The notes beneath the pieces were generated by a model that saw only the letters and a program-made list of their open reading frames with translations, was not told the origin of the DNA and ran no database searches. A DNA stretch of 41,787 bases from JACCXJ01 sp052387115 (GTDB lineage: Bacteria > Pseudomonadota > Gammaproteobacteria > JACCXJ01): positions 1 through 41,787 of the forward strand of contig JBQTJM010000271.1 in the NCBI GenBank assembly GCA_052387115.1. The letters are read 5' to 3'. Below are positions 16,084 through 24,876 of the stretch, piece after piece. Position numbers and translations under genes: made by a program. Position 1 is the first letter of the stretch. Each line of letters opens with the position of its first letter.

Positions 16084-18170
16084 GGCCGTGCACCCCGGAA
16101 TCGCACCGTAAACTCCACCCCTGGTTCCTTGCTTTCCAGATCGACCTGCGCATTCATCTTGGCGGCCAGCTCCTTCACCAGCGCAAGACCGATGCCGGTG
16201 CCCGGCGTTGCGCGGGTCAGCTCGTTCTCACCCCGATAGAACAGTTGAAAGAGCTTTTTACGCTGGTCGCGATCGATCCCCGGACCATGGTCGCGAACGA
16301 AAAATACAACCTCGCCCTCTTCGTCGCCACCGTCTCCATTGGTGAGGCGGTAGCCAATCACGACGACCTTCTGTTCGGCTTTCCGCGAAAACTTCAGTGC
16401 GTTGTCGACCAGGTTGATGAAGATCCGGCTGAAGGCGTCCTCTTCGGCCAAGATGGTCACGCTCGCCGGGAAGTCGGCCGCCGCTAGGTCAAGGGTAAAT
16501 CCTGCTGCCTCGATCTGGGAGCTTACCTTGGAGCGGATCATATCTAGCAAGTGATCGGGTGGATACGATCTGAGATCGAGTGGCGAATCGTTATTGGTGA
16601 GGCGGGCCAGGTGCAGGACATTGGCGATCAGGCGCGACAGCCGCTCGCTCTCGAAGAAGATGAAATCGTAGTAGGACCGCTTCTTTTCCTCGCTCTCCAC
16701 CCAGCCGGCGCGCAGGATCTCCCCATACATGCGGATCGAAGTCAGCGGTGTCTTGAGCTCATGGCTCACCGCCGAGACGAAGTTACTGCGCTGCTGGGCG
16801 AGATCGATCTGGCCGCCACCGAGGCGGTAGACGCCATAGAGGACAGCGGGGATCAGCACGGTCAAAAGCACCGCCAGGGCGTTGACAACATAGGCCCCGG
16901 TCCCCAGCGCTAACTCAGTTGCGGAAACGATAAGCTCCATATCGCCCAGCGGAAAGGCAAGCGGTGAGCGAAACACGAGGATACGCGCTGCTTCTTGGGC
17001 CGAACCGTAGCTTCTGAGCACATCGCCCTGATAAGACAGGATGAGGGTCGCCTGATCACGTAGCACCGAGCCCTGGTAGATGCCTTCAAAGACCTCGCGC
17101 AGAAACTCATCCCCGTTCACCACAAAGCCCTGAACGTAGCGTTGATGGTCCCGCCAGACCTTGCGATAGAAAGACAAGTCGCCATTGGGGAGGATCTCGA
17201 ATTCGATGGGATAGATTTCACCCTCAAACCGCTCGATCTTGGCGCCGAGCCGAGGCGCCGGCGCCGGAGCTTGTGCCTCTGGGGCCATCGTTTGCTTTTC
17301 TTCTCTTATTGCAGCGCGGCCTTTGTTCGAGCGCGCCTCTATTGCCTCGTTTTCACTCTCCGACCGAACATTGGCGCCGCGTTCGAGATAGCTTAAGGTC
17401 TCCTTCCGCGGTGCCTGGGGAAGCGCCTTCTTTTCCATACGCGCGTCCCGTTCCTGATCGTAACTGGGTCTTTTCGGCAAAGCTTCCTGGCGCCGATAAA
17501 GGTCCTCGTCGAGCTTGAGATCGGCGGTCTTCTTCGCCTGCTGCTTCCCGGAGCCGGGATCCTTGGCCAATCCTTGTGGGGCTGAAGCGTGATCCGGCGC
17601 TTGCTCATCGCGCAGCGCGGGTTCCGCCTCGGGTCTTTCTGCAGCCAAGTCCGCACCGCCTCGTTTCAACAGCGCTTGCAGCTTTGCTTTGAGCGCCACC
17701 CGCCGCTTGACCTCATCCTGGCTCAAGGGTCTATCTTGGCGTCTGCTGACCCCATTGGGTGTGAACTCCGGCAGCAGGGGTGAGTGAAGGCTGCCGTCCG
17801 GGTCGATCTGGAAATAGCCGATCACCCCTGGAACGGTGGTTTTCAATGCGAGCTGGGCGAGCGGCGATACGTTCAGGGTCTCCTCGGGGACGAGCGCGTT
17901 TTGCGGCACGCTCCAGAAGCTGTATTGGTCGAAGGGCCGCTCCGATTCCGGCTTGAGCATCTCGTAGACTCGCTCGTTGAGTCGATTGACCAATTCGATG
18001 GCGGCGGTCTGATACTGATAGAAGGCCTCATTACGGAGCTGCAGATAAGTCCGCACCAGCAGGACCCCTATTGGAACGGCAAGGAGCAGACCGCAGCAGA
18101 AGAGCCATAGCGCCAGGCGGCGCTTGGCCCGCGCCGCATTGAGCGGCCGGTACGAGCTTCGGGTCCGCAC
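16077..18170 (-). CDS. Membrane sensor histidine kinase with long periplasmic region
   Basis: 697 residues. TM1 is at residues ~19-41 and TM2 at ~426-448. Between them lies a periplasmic sensor region of about 385 residues that includes a low-complexity, highly charged Ala/Lys/Glu/Arg/Pro/Gln linker (~150-310). The cytoplasmic part has HisKA with the phosphoacceptor H470 (FVSAVSHELKTPLTSIRMYG), an N box (NLVDNALKFS), G1 (DHGPGID) and G2 (GTGIGLAL), so it looks active. It should phosphorylate the regulator encoded just upstream. The GTG start (18168-18170) directly follows the regulator's TAA, with AAGGA nearby, so the two are co-translated. The signal is unknown; the neighbouring PspA-like protein suggests envelope stress. 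Confidence 0.92.
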   Translation of the reverse strand: MRTRSSYRPLNAARAKRRLALWLFCCGLLLAVPIGVLLVRTYLQLRNEAFYQYQTAAIELVNRLNERVYEMLKPESERPFDQYSFWSVPQNALVPEETLNVSPLAQLALKTTVPGVIGYFQIDPDGSLHSPLLPEFTPNGVSRRQDRPLSQDEVKRRVALKAKLQALLKRGGADLAAERPEAEPALRDEQAPDHASAPQGLAKDPGSGKQQAKKTADLKLDEDLYRRQEALPKRPSYDQERDARMEKKALPQAPRKETLSYLERGANVRSESENEAIEARSNKGRAAIREEKQTMAPEAQAPAPAPRLGAKIERFEGEIYPIEFEILPNGDLSFYRKVWRDHQRYVQGFVVNGDEFLREVFEGIYQGSVLRDQATLILSYQGDVLRSYGSAQEAARILVFRSPLAFPLGDMELIVSATELALGTGAYVVNALAVLLTVLIPAVLYGVYRLGGGQIDLAQQRSNFVSAVSHELKTPLTSIRMYGEILRAGWVESEEKKRSYYDFIFFESERLSRLIANVLHLARLTNNDSPLDLRSYPPDHLLDMIRSKVSSQIEAAGFTLDLAAADFPASVTILAEEDAFSRIFINLVDNALKFSRKAEQKVVVIGYRLTNGDGGDEEGEVVFFVRDHGPGIDRDQRKKLFQLFYRGENELTRATPGTGIGLALVKELAAKMNAQVDLESKEPGVEFTVRFRGARPM

Positions 18171-18878
18171 TTAGTGGTCCTTGGCGAGCAGGCGGTAGCC
18201 CTCGTTCCTCACGGTGACGAGGTAACGCGGGTTTTGCGGATCGGGCTCGATCTTGCGCCGGAGCTTGGCGATATGGATATCGACGGTGCGGGTCTCGATC
18301 TGCGCGCTTTTCCTGTAACCCCATACTTCGATGAGAAGCTCATTGCGCGTCACCGCTCGATCCGCGTTGCGTTGCAGATATTCCAGGAGATCGACCTCGC
18401 GGCGGGTAAACAGGATGGTATTCCCCCCGCCCTTGCCGGCCAGCGTGCGGGTGTCGATGGCGATGCCCTCGGCGACTGTCAGTTGGTGCTGGGTGTCGCG
18501 GATCTTCTGCGAGCGGCGCAGCACCGCCTCCACCCGCAGCACCAGCTCACGCACCGAGAAGGGTTTGCCGATATAGTCGTCGGCCCCGAGCGTAAGTCCG
18601 GTGATAATATCCTCATCGCTGGTCTTGGCCGTCAGCATGATCACGGGCTGGTAGCGGTCCCGTTGGCGGATCGCGTTACAGACAGAGAAGCCGTCGCGCA
18701 CGGGCAGCATGACATCGAGAATGACGAGGTCGTAGCTGCGCTCGAGAAACTTCTGGAGCGCGATCTCGCCATCGGCGGCGGTATCTATTTCATAGCCGTG
18801 ATACACGAACACATCGGCCAGCCCCTGGAGGATCGCCGGTTCGTCTTCAACGACGAGGAGTCTAAGCTTCGCGGACAT
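18171..18878 (-). CDS. OmpR/PhoB-type response regulator
   Basis: 235 residues from ATG 18876-18878. The receiver domain has the acidic pocket E11/D12, phosphoacceptor D55 (LVILDVMLP), T83 and K105 (DDYIGKPF). The C-terminal winged helix (residues ~140-235) contains ELLIEVWGYRKSAQIETRTV and DIHIAKLRRKIEPD. The frame is open to a GTG at 18900-18902, giving 8 extra residues, but the ATG matches the usual start just before the first beta strand. A TATAAT sequence ends 6 bases before this ATG, so the mRNA may be leaderless. It is the cognate partner of the kinase downstream. Confidence 0.93.
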   Translation of the reverse strand: MSAKLRLLVVEDEPAILQGLADVFVYHGYEIDTAADGEIALQKFLERSYDLVILDVMLPVRDGFSVCNAIRQRDRYQPVIMLTAKTSDEDIITGLTLGADDYIGKPFSVRELVLRVEAVLRRSQKIRDTQHQLTVAEGIAIDTRTLAGKGGGNTILFTRREVDLLEYLQRNADRAVTRNELLIEVWGYRKSAQIETRTVDIHIAKLRRKIEPDPQNPRYLVTVRNEGYRLLAKDH

Positions 18879-18884
18879 CGCTTT

Positions 18885-18909
18885 ATTATACGCCCCGGCC
18901 ACCGTGGCC
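18885..18909 (-). promoter_or_regulatory. TATAAT box and 13-bp palindrome before the response regulator
   Basis: On the minus strand TATAAT (18885-18890) lies 6 bases before the regulator ATG. Just upstream is the perfect 13-bp palindrome GGCCACGGTGGCC (18897-18909). No good -35 is seen at 17 bases, so activation or a repressor acting at the palindrome is possible. Confidence 0.4.
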
Positions 18910-18910
18910 T

Positions 18911-18930
18911 CATGTAAAACCTTTGTAAAA
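18911..18930 (+). promoter_or_regulatory. Tandem TGTAAAA box in the divergent promoter region
   Basis: CATGTAAAACCTTTGTAAAA contains TGTAAAA at 18913-18919 and again at 18924-18930, an 11-base period. It lies between the regulator gene (minus) and the VWA gene (plus) and is repeated almost exactly at 16064-16083. It is the best candidate for the binding site of the OmpR-type regulator, controlling either or both divergent transcripts. Confidence 0.6.
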
Positions 18931-19032
18931 ATCCCCCTTAAACTTTTTCACCGCCATGTCTACTGAGCGACGCGCTCCACCGCTAGAGTGGGGTGAAGGA
19001 CTCATGCAACCATCAAATCGACGGAGGATCGT

Positions 19033-20508
19033 ATGCAAAGCATAGCGCATCGTTTCTATCAACGCTTAGGCTCGACCCGCGTGGGCCTCATCGCGTTCGC
19101 CGCACTCGCGCTTCTAACCGGGGCTATGGTCGGCTTCTCGGGGACACCGAGCGCCGGGCCCCCTGCGCACCCACCAGCGGATCGGGTATCGGTTCAGTCG
19201 CTCGGGCCGGGTGAGATCAAGCTTACGGGCCATCTGTCTCAAACCAAGCTGGTGCAGGGGACGAGCGATGGGATCTATCTCAGCCTCGAGGTAGAGGCCC
19301 CCGCAAGCTCCGGATCGATAGCGCCGAAGAGCGCCACCGATATGATCGTGGTCCTCGACCACAGCGGCTCGATGGCTGAGGAGAACCGGTTGCCGTTTGC
19401 AAGACAAGCGGTCATCGATCTCTTGAACCGCCTCACCGCCGCGGACCGATTCGCCCTGGTCATATTCGACTCCTCTGCCGCGATCGTCTCCGAGCTGACA
19501 CCGGTCACGCCCGCTGAGCGTGAACGCCTCATCCAGATCGTCCACACCATTCAGCCGGGTTCGGGGACCAACATGAGCGCGGGCCTGTTCAAGGCCAAGG
19601 ATGTCGCCCTGCGCAGCGCCTCGGAGCGCAGCCGCAAGATCCTCCTGCTCTCGGACGGTCAGGCCAATGAGGGCATCACCCATTCCACCGAGATCAACGG
19701 CATCGCGCGCAGCCTCAGCCACAGCGGCCTGATCCTGTCCACCATCGGCATGGGGCTTGGTTTCAATGAGACCCTCATGACCTCACTCGCCGATCACGGC
19801 ATGGGGAGCTATGCCTATCTCGAGCACCTCGGGGGTCTAGGCGCGATCCTGGCGCAAAATCTGAGCGACTTGCGCAATGTCTACGCGCGCAGCAGCGAGC
19901 TTGAGCTTGAGCTCTCACCGGGGATCGCCCTGCTCGATGCCGGGGGTTATCCCATGTCCCAGGTATCACCCACCGTTATTCGGGTACCGACCGGGCAGAT
20001 CCTCGGCGGTGTCAAACGCCGTCTCACCCTGACCCTCAACGCACCGACCGGCGATCTTGGGGAATTTGGCTTGGGCGACATCCGCCTGCGCTATCAGCTC
20101 GCCACCGGTCCAGCCGAGGTGGCGCTCGCCGCCGATAAGCTCAGGCTCGCAGTGCTGCCTGCGGAGCGGCGCAGTGAGGCGGTCGCCAGCGTTGATCAGA
20201 TGGTCATCAAGGAAAGCTGGCTTGGAAACAACCTCGGCCGGTTGAAGGCCGCCTACCGCGATGCCGTCAGCGCGGGCGACAGGGCCAAGGCCAAGGACTC
20301 GCTCGACAGGTACCGGAATGAGGCCGAGAAGTTGGAATCTTCACTGGGTGCTTCAATTGTTGACGAGAAGACCCGGTCGGAGCTCAGGCGGATGGAACAG
20401 GATCTCGACGATGCCTTCGCTGGCAAACCCGCTGAGCAAGCGCAGAAGCAGAACAGGCTCGGCAAGAAGGCGCATGCCGAAGGGCTCGAGGCGCAACGGA
20501 GCAAGTAG
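19033..20508 (+). CDS. Membrane-anchored VWA-domain protein
   Basis: 491 residues. An N-terminal signal anchor (residues ~17-36) is followed by a von Willebrand factor A domain (~100-270). Its metal-ion-dependent adhesion site is complete: D109-x-S111-x-S113 (DHSGSM), the Thr in GSGTNMSAGL and the Asp in LLSDGQANEG. A beta-rich region (~280-385) and a charged C-terminal helical tail (~400-491) follow. VWA domains mediate metal-dependent protein contacts. ATG 19033 has GGAGGATC 4 bases upstream. It is the first gene of a plus-strand operon with the PspA-like and membrane-protein genes and diverges from the two-component genes, so it is a likely regulon member. Confidence 0.9.
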   Translation: MQSIAHRFYQRLGSTRVGLIAFAALALLTGAMVGFSGTPSAGPPAHPPADRVSVQSLGPGEIKLTGHLSQTKLVQGTSDGIYLSLEVEAPASSGSIAPKSATDMIVVLDHSGSMAEENRLPFARQAVIDLLNRLTAADRFALVIFDSSAAIVSELTPVTPAERERLIQIVHTIQPGSGTNMSAGLFKAKDVALRSASERSRKILLLSDGQANEGITHSTEINGIARSLSHSGLILSTIGMGLGFNETLMTSLADHGMGSYAYLEHLGGLGAILAQNLSDLRNVYARSSELELELSPGIALLDAGGYPMSQVSPTVIRVPTGQILGGVKRRLTLTLNAPTGDLGEFGLGDIRLRYQLATGPAEVALAADKLRLAVLPAERRSEAVASVDQMVIKESWLGNNLGRLKAAYRDAVSAGDRAKAKDSLDRYRNEAEKLESSLGASIVDEKTRSELRRMEQDLDDAFAGKPAEQAQKQNRLGKKAHAEGLEAQRSK

Positions 20509-20519
20509 ACCTACCTCTT

Positions 20520-20543
20520 CCCTCTCCCCGCGCGGGGAGAGGG
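20520..20543. repeat. Perfect 24-bp GC-rich palindrome
   Basis: CCCTCTCCCCG-CG-CGGGGAGAGGG is a perfect inverted repeat in the 62-base gap between the VWA and PspA-like genes. Related elements occur at 38015-38040, 39640-39665 and 40222-40255. It has the form of an extragenic palindrome rather than a terminator, since no T-run follows, though it could dampen read-through into the next gene. Confidence 0.7.
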
Positions 20544-20570
20544 AGAAATGATTAATGAACGGAGCACACT

Positions 20571-21122
20571 ATGGCACTCATTTCCCGTATCGCACGGCTC
20601 TTCAAGGCCGACATGCATTCGCTGCTCGACTCCATCGAGGAGCCCGAATCCGTCCTCAAGCAGGCCATTCGCGAGATGGCCGAGGCGATCGAAAAGGGCG
20701 AGCGCCAACTCGAGGACCTCCAGCGCCGGGGGGAGAAGCTCAACACCTACCGGGCGGAGCAAGAGAAGTCGCTGGCCGAAACGGATCAACAGATCGATCT
20801 CTGTCTGCGGGCGACTAATGAGAAGCTTGGGCGCTCGATGGTCCGGCGCAAGCTTGAGATCCAAAAGCGCACCAAGCTCATCGAGCGCGAGCGCGCTGCC
20901 CTTGAACCGGAACGGGACAAGCTCGCCCAGGAGCTGGCCACGCAAAAGGCCAGGCTCGCCTCGGTTAAGGAAAAGACGGAGATCTTCGTCGAGGAGGGCC
21001 GTTATAATACAGCGGAGGCGGCGAGCGGCGAGCGCGACCACAGCATCTCGGACGACGAGGTCGAGGTGGCGTTTCTGGCCGAGAAGGAACGGCGCGCAGG
21101 GGTGCCACGCAGCAATGGATAG
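20571..21122 (+). CDS. PspA/IM30-family protein
   Basis: 183 residues. It begins MALISRIARLFKADMHSLLD and continues SIEEPESVLKQAIREMAEAI, the amphipathic helix and first coiled coil of PspA/IM30/Vipp1 proteins. Residues ~25-150 are almost entirely coiled coil. It is shorter than typical PspA (about 220 residues), losing part of the C-terminal helices. Family members bind the inner membrane surface and form ESCRT-III-like assemblies that protect or repair the membrane. ATG 20571 has a GGAGC ribosome binding site. It lies in an operon with the VWA protein before it and the membrane protein after it (13-base gap). Confidence 0.88.
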   Translation: MALISRIARLFKADMHSLLDSIEEPESVLKQAIREMAEAIEKGERQLEDLQRRGEKLNTYRAEQEKSLAETDQQIDLCLRATNEKLGRSMVRRKLEIQKRTKLIERERAALEPERDKLAQELATQKARLASVKEKTEIFVEEGRYNTAEAASGERDHSISDDEVEVAFLAEKERRAGVPRSNG

Positions 21123-21135
21123 GAGGAAGGCTTCT

Positions 21136-21708
21136 ATGAAACGCCCAGGTCTGCTCCAGGGAATTATCGTGGCGGTGTTGTTAAGCCTAGCCGCGCCCGC
21201 GGTCTATCCTCTTGTCGCCTTGCTTCTCCCGGGGATGCTGGCGCTCGAGCTCGTGATAGCCGCACTCACCAGCGCGTATGTGTTCTATCTTCTCAGACTC
21301 CATCATGCCCGGATCGGCAATATCGTCCTGGGGACAAGTACGGCCTTGATCCTCATCGCCGCTCTGCTCTGGGGCATAGCGACGACCACCTTGGTCTTCG
21401 TCAGCATCACCCTCATTTGGATCGTGCGCTCGCTCATCACCTATTCCAGTGTGTTCATGAGCATCGTTGATGGCGCGCTCTGCCTCCTCGGGCTCGGTGC
21501 CGCCACCTGGGCATTTGGCGCGACTGGGAGCGCGTTCTGGGCGATCTGGTGTTTCTTCTTGAGCCAGAGCCTGTGCGCGTTGATCCCTGAACAGCCGGGC
21601 AGGTCGAACAAGCCTGCCGGCTCGACGCCGGTCATGGAGACTGGTAGCTTTTCTGCCGCGCATAAGGCCGCCGAGGCGGCGCTGCGGGAGCTTGCGAGGA
21701 GCACATAG
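21136..21708 (+). CDS. Polytopic membrane protein, unknown function
   Basis: 190 residues from ATG 21136, which has AGGAGGAAGG upstream. Residues ~5-150 form about five hydrophobic helices (for example GIIVAVLLSLAAPAVYPLVA and VLGTSTALILIAALLWGI); the last ~40 residues are polar and probably cytoplasmic. I do not recognise the family. Linked to the PspA-like protein, it is a plausible membrane partner of it. Confidence 0.8.
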   Translation: MKRPGLLQGIIVAVLLSLAAPAVYPLVALLLPGMLALELVIAALTSAYVFYLLRLHHARIGNIVLGTSTALILIAALLWGIATTTLVFVSITLIWIVRSLITYSSVFMSIVDGALCLLGLGAATWAFGATGSAFWAIWCFFLSQSLCALIPEQPGRSNKPAGSTPVMETGSFSAAHKAAEAALRELARST

Positions 21709-21796
21709 AAGTGCCGCTCTGGAACGAGAAACGGGCCCGATGTCGCGCGCGACATCCAGGCCTGCCTCGGTGCGGATTCTACCGTATGATCCGTCC

Positions 21797-23179
21797 ATGC
21801 GGGGCGCCGTTCCCATTGCCCGGCCTTTCCGGGACATCTACACCGTCACGCGGCTGAATCGCGAGGCCCGCGCCATCCTCGAAGATGGCTTCCCGCCGCT
21901 TTGGGTCGAGGGCGAGATCTCCAACCTGGCCCGGCCCGCCTCGGGGCACCTCTACTTCTCCCTCAAGGACGCGCAGTGCCAGGTGCGCTGCGCCCTCTTC
22001 CGTTCCCGCAACACCGCCTTGAGCTTCGATCCTGTGAACGGCATGCAGGTGCTGGCGCGCGCCCAGGCGAGCCTCTACGAGGGACGGGGCGACTTTCAGC
22101 TCATCGTCGAGCACCTGGAGCCCGCCGGCGAGGGACGCCTGCGGCTGGCACTCGAAGCGCTGAAACGGCGGCTCCAAACCGAGGGCCTGTTCAGTGAGGA
22201 GCACAAAATCGCTCTCCCCGCCTTGCCCCGTGCGGTCGGCGTCGTCACCTCTCCGAGCGGGGCCGCGATCCGCGATGTGCTCTCGATCCTGAAACGCCGC
22301 TTCCCGGCACTGCCGGTGGTGGTCTACCCGGTGCCGGTCCAGGGCGTCGGGGCGGCCGCGGAGATCGCCCGGGCCCTCTTCGCCGCCGACCGGCGCAAGG
22401 ACTGCGATGTCCTGATTTTGGCTCGGGGTGGGGGCTCGCTCGAGGACCTCTGGGCCTTCAACGAAGAGGTCGTCGCCCGTGCGATCTATGCCTGTGAGTT
22501 GCCGGTGGTGACCGGGATCGGGCACGAGATCGATTTCACCATCGCCGATCTAGTGGCCGATCGCCGCGCCGCCACGCCCTCGGCCGCGGCCGAGCTGGTG
22601 AGCCCGGATCAGCAAGAATTGTCGAACCAGCAGAGAAATCTCGAAACGCGGCTCCTACGCGCGCTGCTATCGCGGGTAAAGCGCGGGCACCAAGCACTCG
22701 ACTGGCTTTCCAAGCGCCTCGTGCACCCGCGCCGGCGGCTCACGGACCAGAGCCAGCGGCTCGACGAGCTGTGGCTGCGGCTCACGCGGGCTGCCCATAG
22801 GACACGCACGCTGAAGATGGCCAAGCAGAGAGAGCAGACGGCCCGTCTGCTGCGCCATGACCCGCAACAGGCGCTCGCTTTGCGCCACAGCCGCTGCCGC
22901 CATCAGGAGGCCCGGCTCACCCGGGCGTTCGCAGAACGACTAGCGGTTCACAGGGAACGACTCGCAAAGCTCGGCGCCACCCTGAACGCCGTGAGCCCGC
23001 TCTCGACCCTCCTGCGCGGCTACGCCATCGTCACCAGCGCTGCGACGGGCCGGGTGGTCCGCGACGCGGCCGCGCTGAGACCCGGCGATCCGGTCACGGC
23101 GCGCTTCGCACGCGGCGAGGCCGACTGCGAGGTGCTGCGTACCGGTGGGGATCTCACGGGTGCCGAAGTCGCCCCGTAA
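21797..23179 (+). CDS. xseA: Exodeoxyribonuclease VII large subunit
   Basis: 460 residues, the usual family size. The N-terminal OB-fold domain reads LWVEGEISNLARPASGHLYF. The catalytic region contains GVVTSPSGAAIRDVL, LARGGGSLEDLWAFNEE and TGIGHEIDFTIADLVADRRA, followed by a long coiled-coil region and a C-terminal segment LNAVSPLSTLLRGYAIV. With XseB it degrades single-stranded DNA into short oligonucleotides. I used ATG 21797; the frame is open upstream but those residues are unconserved, and the duplicated fragment at 15008 has the same ATG in the same leader. Convergent with lipA. Confidence 0.95.
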   Translation: MRGAVPIARPFRDIYTVTRLNREARAILEDGFPPLWVEGEISNLARPASGHLYFSLKDAQCQVRCALFRSRNTALSFDPVNGMQVLARAQASLYEGRGDFQLIVEHLEPAGEGRLRLALEALKRRLQTEGLFSEEHKIALPALPRAVGVVTSPSGAAIRDVLSILKRRFPALPVVVYPVPVQGVGAAAEIARALFAADRRKDCDVLILARGGGSLEDLWAFNEEVVARAIYACELPVVTGIGHEIDFTIADLVADRRAATPSAAAELVSPDQQELSNQQRNLETRLLRALLSRVKRGHQALDWLSKRLVHPRRRLTDQSQRLDELWLRLTRAAHRTRTLKMAKQREQTARLLRHDPQQALALRHSRCRHQEARLTRAFAERLAVHRERLAKLGATLNAVSPLSTLLRGYAIVTSAATGRVVRDAAALRPGDPVTARFARGEADCEVLRTGGDLTGAEVAP

Positions 23180-23230
23180 TAGACGCAAGCGCCGGAAACG
23201 CGGTACCCCTGCGACCGGGGGCCGCCGGCC

Positions 23231-24181
23231 TCATTCCACGCGCTCGCCGCGTGACTGCAGATCGGCATGATAGGAAGAGCGCACCAGCGGACCGCTGGCG
23301 ACACGGAGGAAACCGACGTCCCGGGCGTAGTCGCCCAGCTCTCGGAATTCTGCCGGCATGACGAAGCGCTCGACCGGCAGGTGATAGCGGCTCGGCTGTA
23401 GGTACTGGCCGACGGTCAGCATCTCGCAATCGTGCTCGCGGAGGTCGTGCAGCACCTCGCGGACCTCGTCCAGGCCCTCGCCCAGCCCGAGCATGAGCCC
23501 GGACTTGGTCGGGACCTCCGGGCGCTCAGCCTTGAAACGCCTGAGGAGCAGGAGCGAGCCGCGGTAATCCGCTCCAGGGCGCACCCGGCGGTAGAGCCTG
23601 GGCACGGTCTCGAGATTGTGGTTGAAGACATCGGGCGGTGCCTCCCGAAGCCGTTCCAGCGCAAACCCCACGCGCTTGCGGAAATCCGGCACCAACACTT
23701 CGACCTTGAGGCCGGGCACGCGCTCACGCACCGCCCGGATGCAGGCGGCGAAGTGGGCGGCGCCGCCGTCCGGCAGATCGTCGCGATCGACCGAGGTGAT
23801 GACCACATAGGAAAGTCCCATCCTCGCCACGGCCTCGGCGAGGTGGCTAGGCTCTTCGGGGTCGGGCGGCGCGGGGCGGCCATGGGCCACATCGCAGAAC
23901 GGACAGCGGCGCGTGCACCGATCACCCAGGATCATGAAGGTCGCGGTACCGTGCGAGAAGCACTCCCCGAGGTTCGGGCAGGCGGCCTCCTCACATACCG
24001 TGTGCAGGCGCTTTTCACGCAACAGCGCCTTGAGCGCCAGGACCTTGGGATCGGTCGGGGCCTTCGCCCGGATCCAGGGCGGCTTCCTCGGCAAGACACC
24101 GGTGCTCGGCGGGAGCTTCTGCGGCGCCGTCTTCGCGCGCCCGCGGTCCAGATGCGGCTGCCCGGTGGTTTCAGGCGGCAT
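23231..24181 (-). CDS. lipA: Lipoyl synthase
   Basis: 316 residues. It inserts two sulfurs into octanoyl groups on lipoyl domains, using two 4Fe-4S clusters. The auxiliary cluster cysteines are C63, C68 and C74 (CEEAACPNLGEC); the radical-SAM cluster is C89, C93 and C96 (CTRRCPFC). The C-terminal RSSYHAD supplies the conserved serine ligand. It overlaps the end of lipB by 11 bases and completes the lipoate pathway encoded in this operon. Confidence 0.97.
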   Translation of the reverse strand: MPPETTGQPHLDRGRAKTAPQKLPPSTGVLPRKPPWIRAKAPTDPKVLALKALLREKRLHTVCEEAACPNLGECFSHGTATFMILGDRCTRRCPFCDVAHGRPAPPDPEEPSHLAEAVARMGLSYVVITSVDRDDLPDGGAAHFAACIRAVRERVPGLKVEVLVPDFRKRVGFALERLREAPPDVFNHNLETVPRLYRRVRPGADYRGSLLLLRRFKAERPEVPTKSGLMLGLGEGLDEVREVLHDLREHDCEMLTVGQYLQPSRYHLPVERFVMPAEFRELGDYARDVGFLRVASGPLVRSSYHADLQSRGERVE

Positions 24182-24872
24182 GGCGGGCCGCTCGGGCTTC
24201 CGGCTGCGCGCATCCGAGGTGATGGAGGAGGTGAGGCACGATGCGTCGCTTGATGTCCGCGATCCCCGCGGCTACCCCCAGGTCGCGAAGCCGCGTCACG
24301 CACAGCCCGGCATAGCCACAGGGATCGATGCCGGCGTAGGGTGTCAGGTCCACGTCTACATTGAGCGCCAGCCCGTGATAGCTGCAAGCACGGCGCACGC
24401 GCAGACCGAGCGCGGCGAGCTTGCCATCCCCGGCATACACCCCCGGCGCACCGGCCCGCCGCCCGGTTTCCACCCCAAACCCGGCACAGACATCGATGAC
24501 CGACTGCTCCAAGGCGTACACCAGGCGCCGGAGACTCAGGCCGCGGCGCCCGAGATCGACGAGCACATAGACTACGAGCTGCCCCGGTCCATGGTACGTG
24601 ACCTGCCCTCCGCGGTCGCTCCGGACCACGGGGATCGTCCCCGGATCGAGCACATGGATCGGTCTACCGTTCAGGCCCAGGGTGTAGACCGGGGGGTGAT
24701 CGAGGAGCCAGATCTCGTCCACGGTGGTCGGCCCGCGTGCCGTCGTGAACCGGCGCATGGCCTCCCACACCTCGGCATATTCCACGGTCCCGAGGTCGCG
24801 CACCCACACGTCGCCTGGATCCGACGCGGCCTCCGACAAGTGGCCCGGCAGCGTGACCCGTTGCGCCCGCAT
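24171..24872 (-). CDS. lipB: Lipoyl(octanoyl) transferase
   Basis: 233 residues. It transfers octanoate from acyl carrier protein to lipoyl domains. The motif RGGQVTYHGPGQ (87-98), catalytic Lys151 (GDGKLAALGLRV) and catalytic Cys191 (GYAGLCVTRL) are all present. It starts 4 bases after the DUF493 gene and runs into lipA, so the three form one operon. Confidence 0.97.
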   Translation of the reverse strand: MRAQRVTLPGHLSEAASDPGDVWVRDLGTVEYAEVWEAMRRFTTARGPTTVDEIWLLDHPPVYTLGLNGRPIHVLDPGTIPVVRSDRGGQVTYHGPGQLVVYVLVDLGRRGLSLRRLVYALEQSVIDVCAGFGVETGRRAGAPGVYAGDGKLAALGLRVRRACSYHGLALNVDVDLTPYAGIDPCGYAGLCVTRLRDLGVAAGIADIKRRIVPHLLHHLGCAQPEARAARHAA

Positions 24873-24876
24873 CGCC

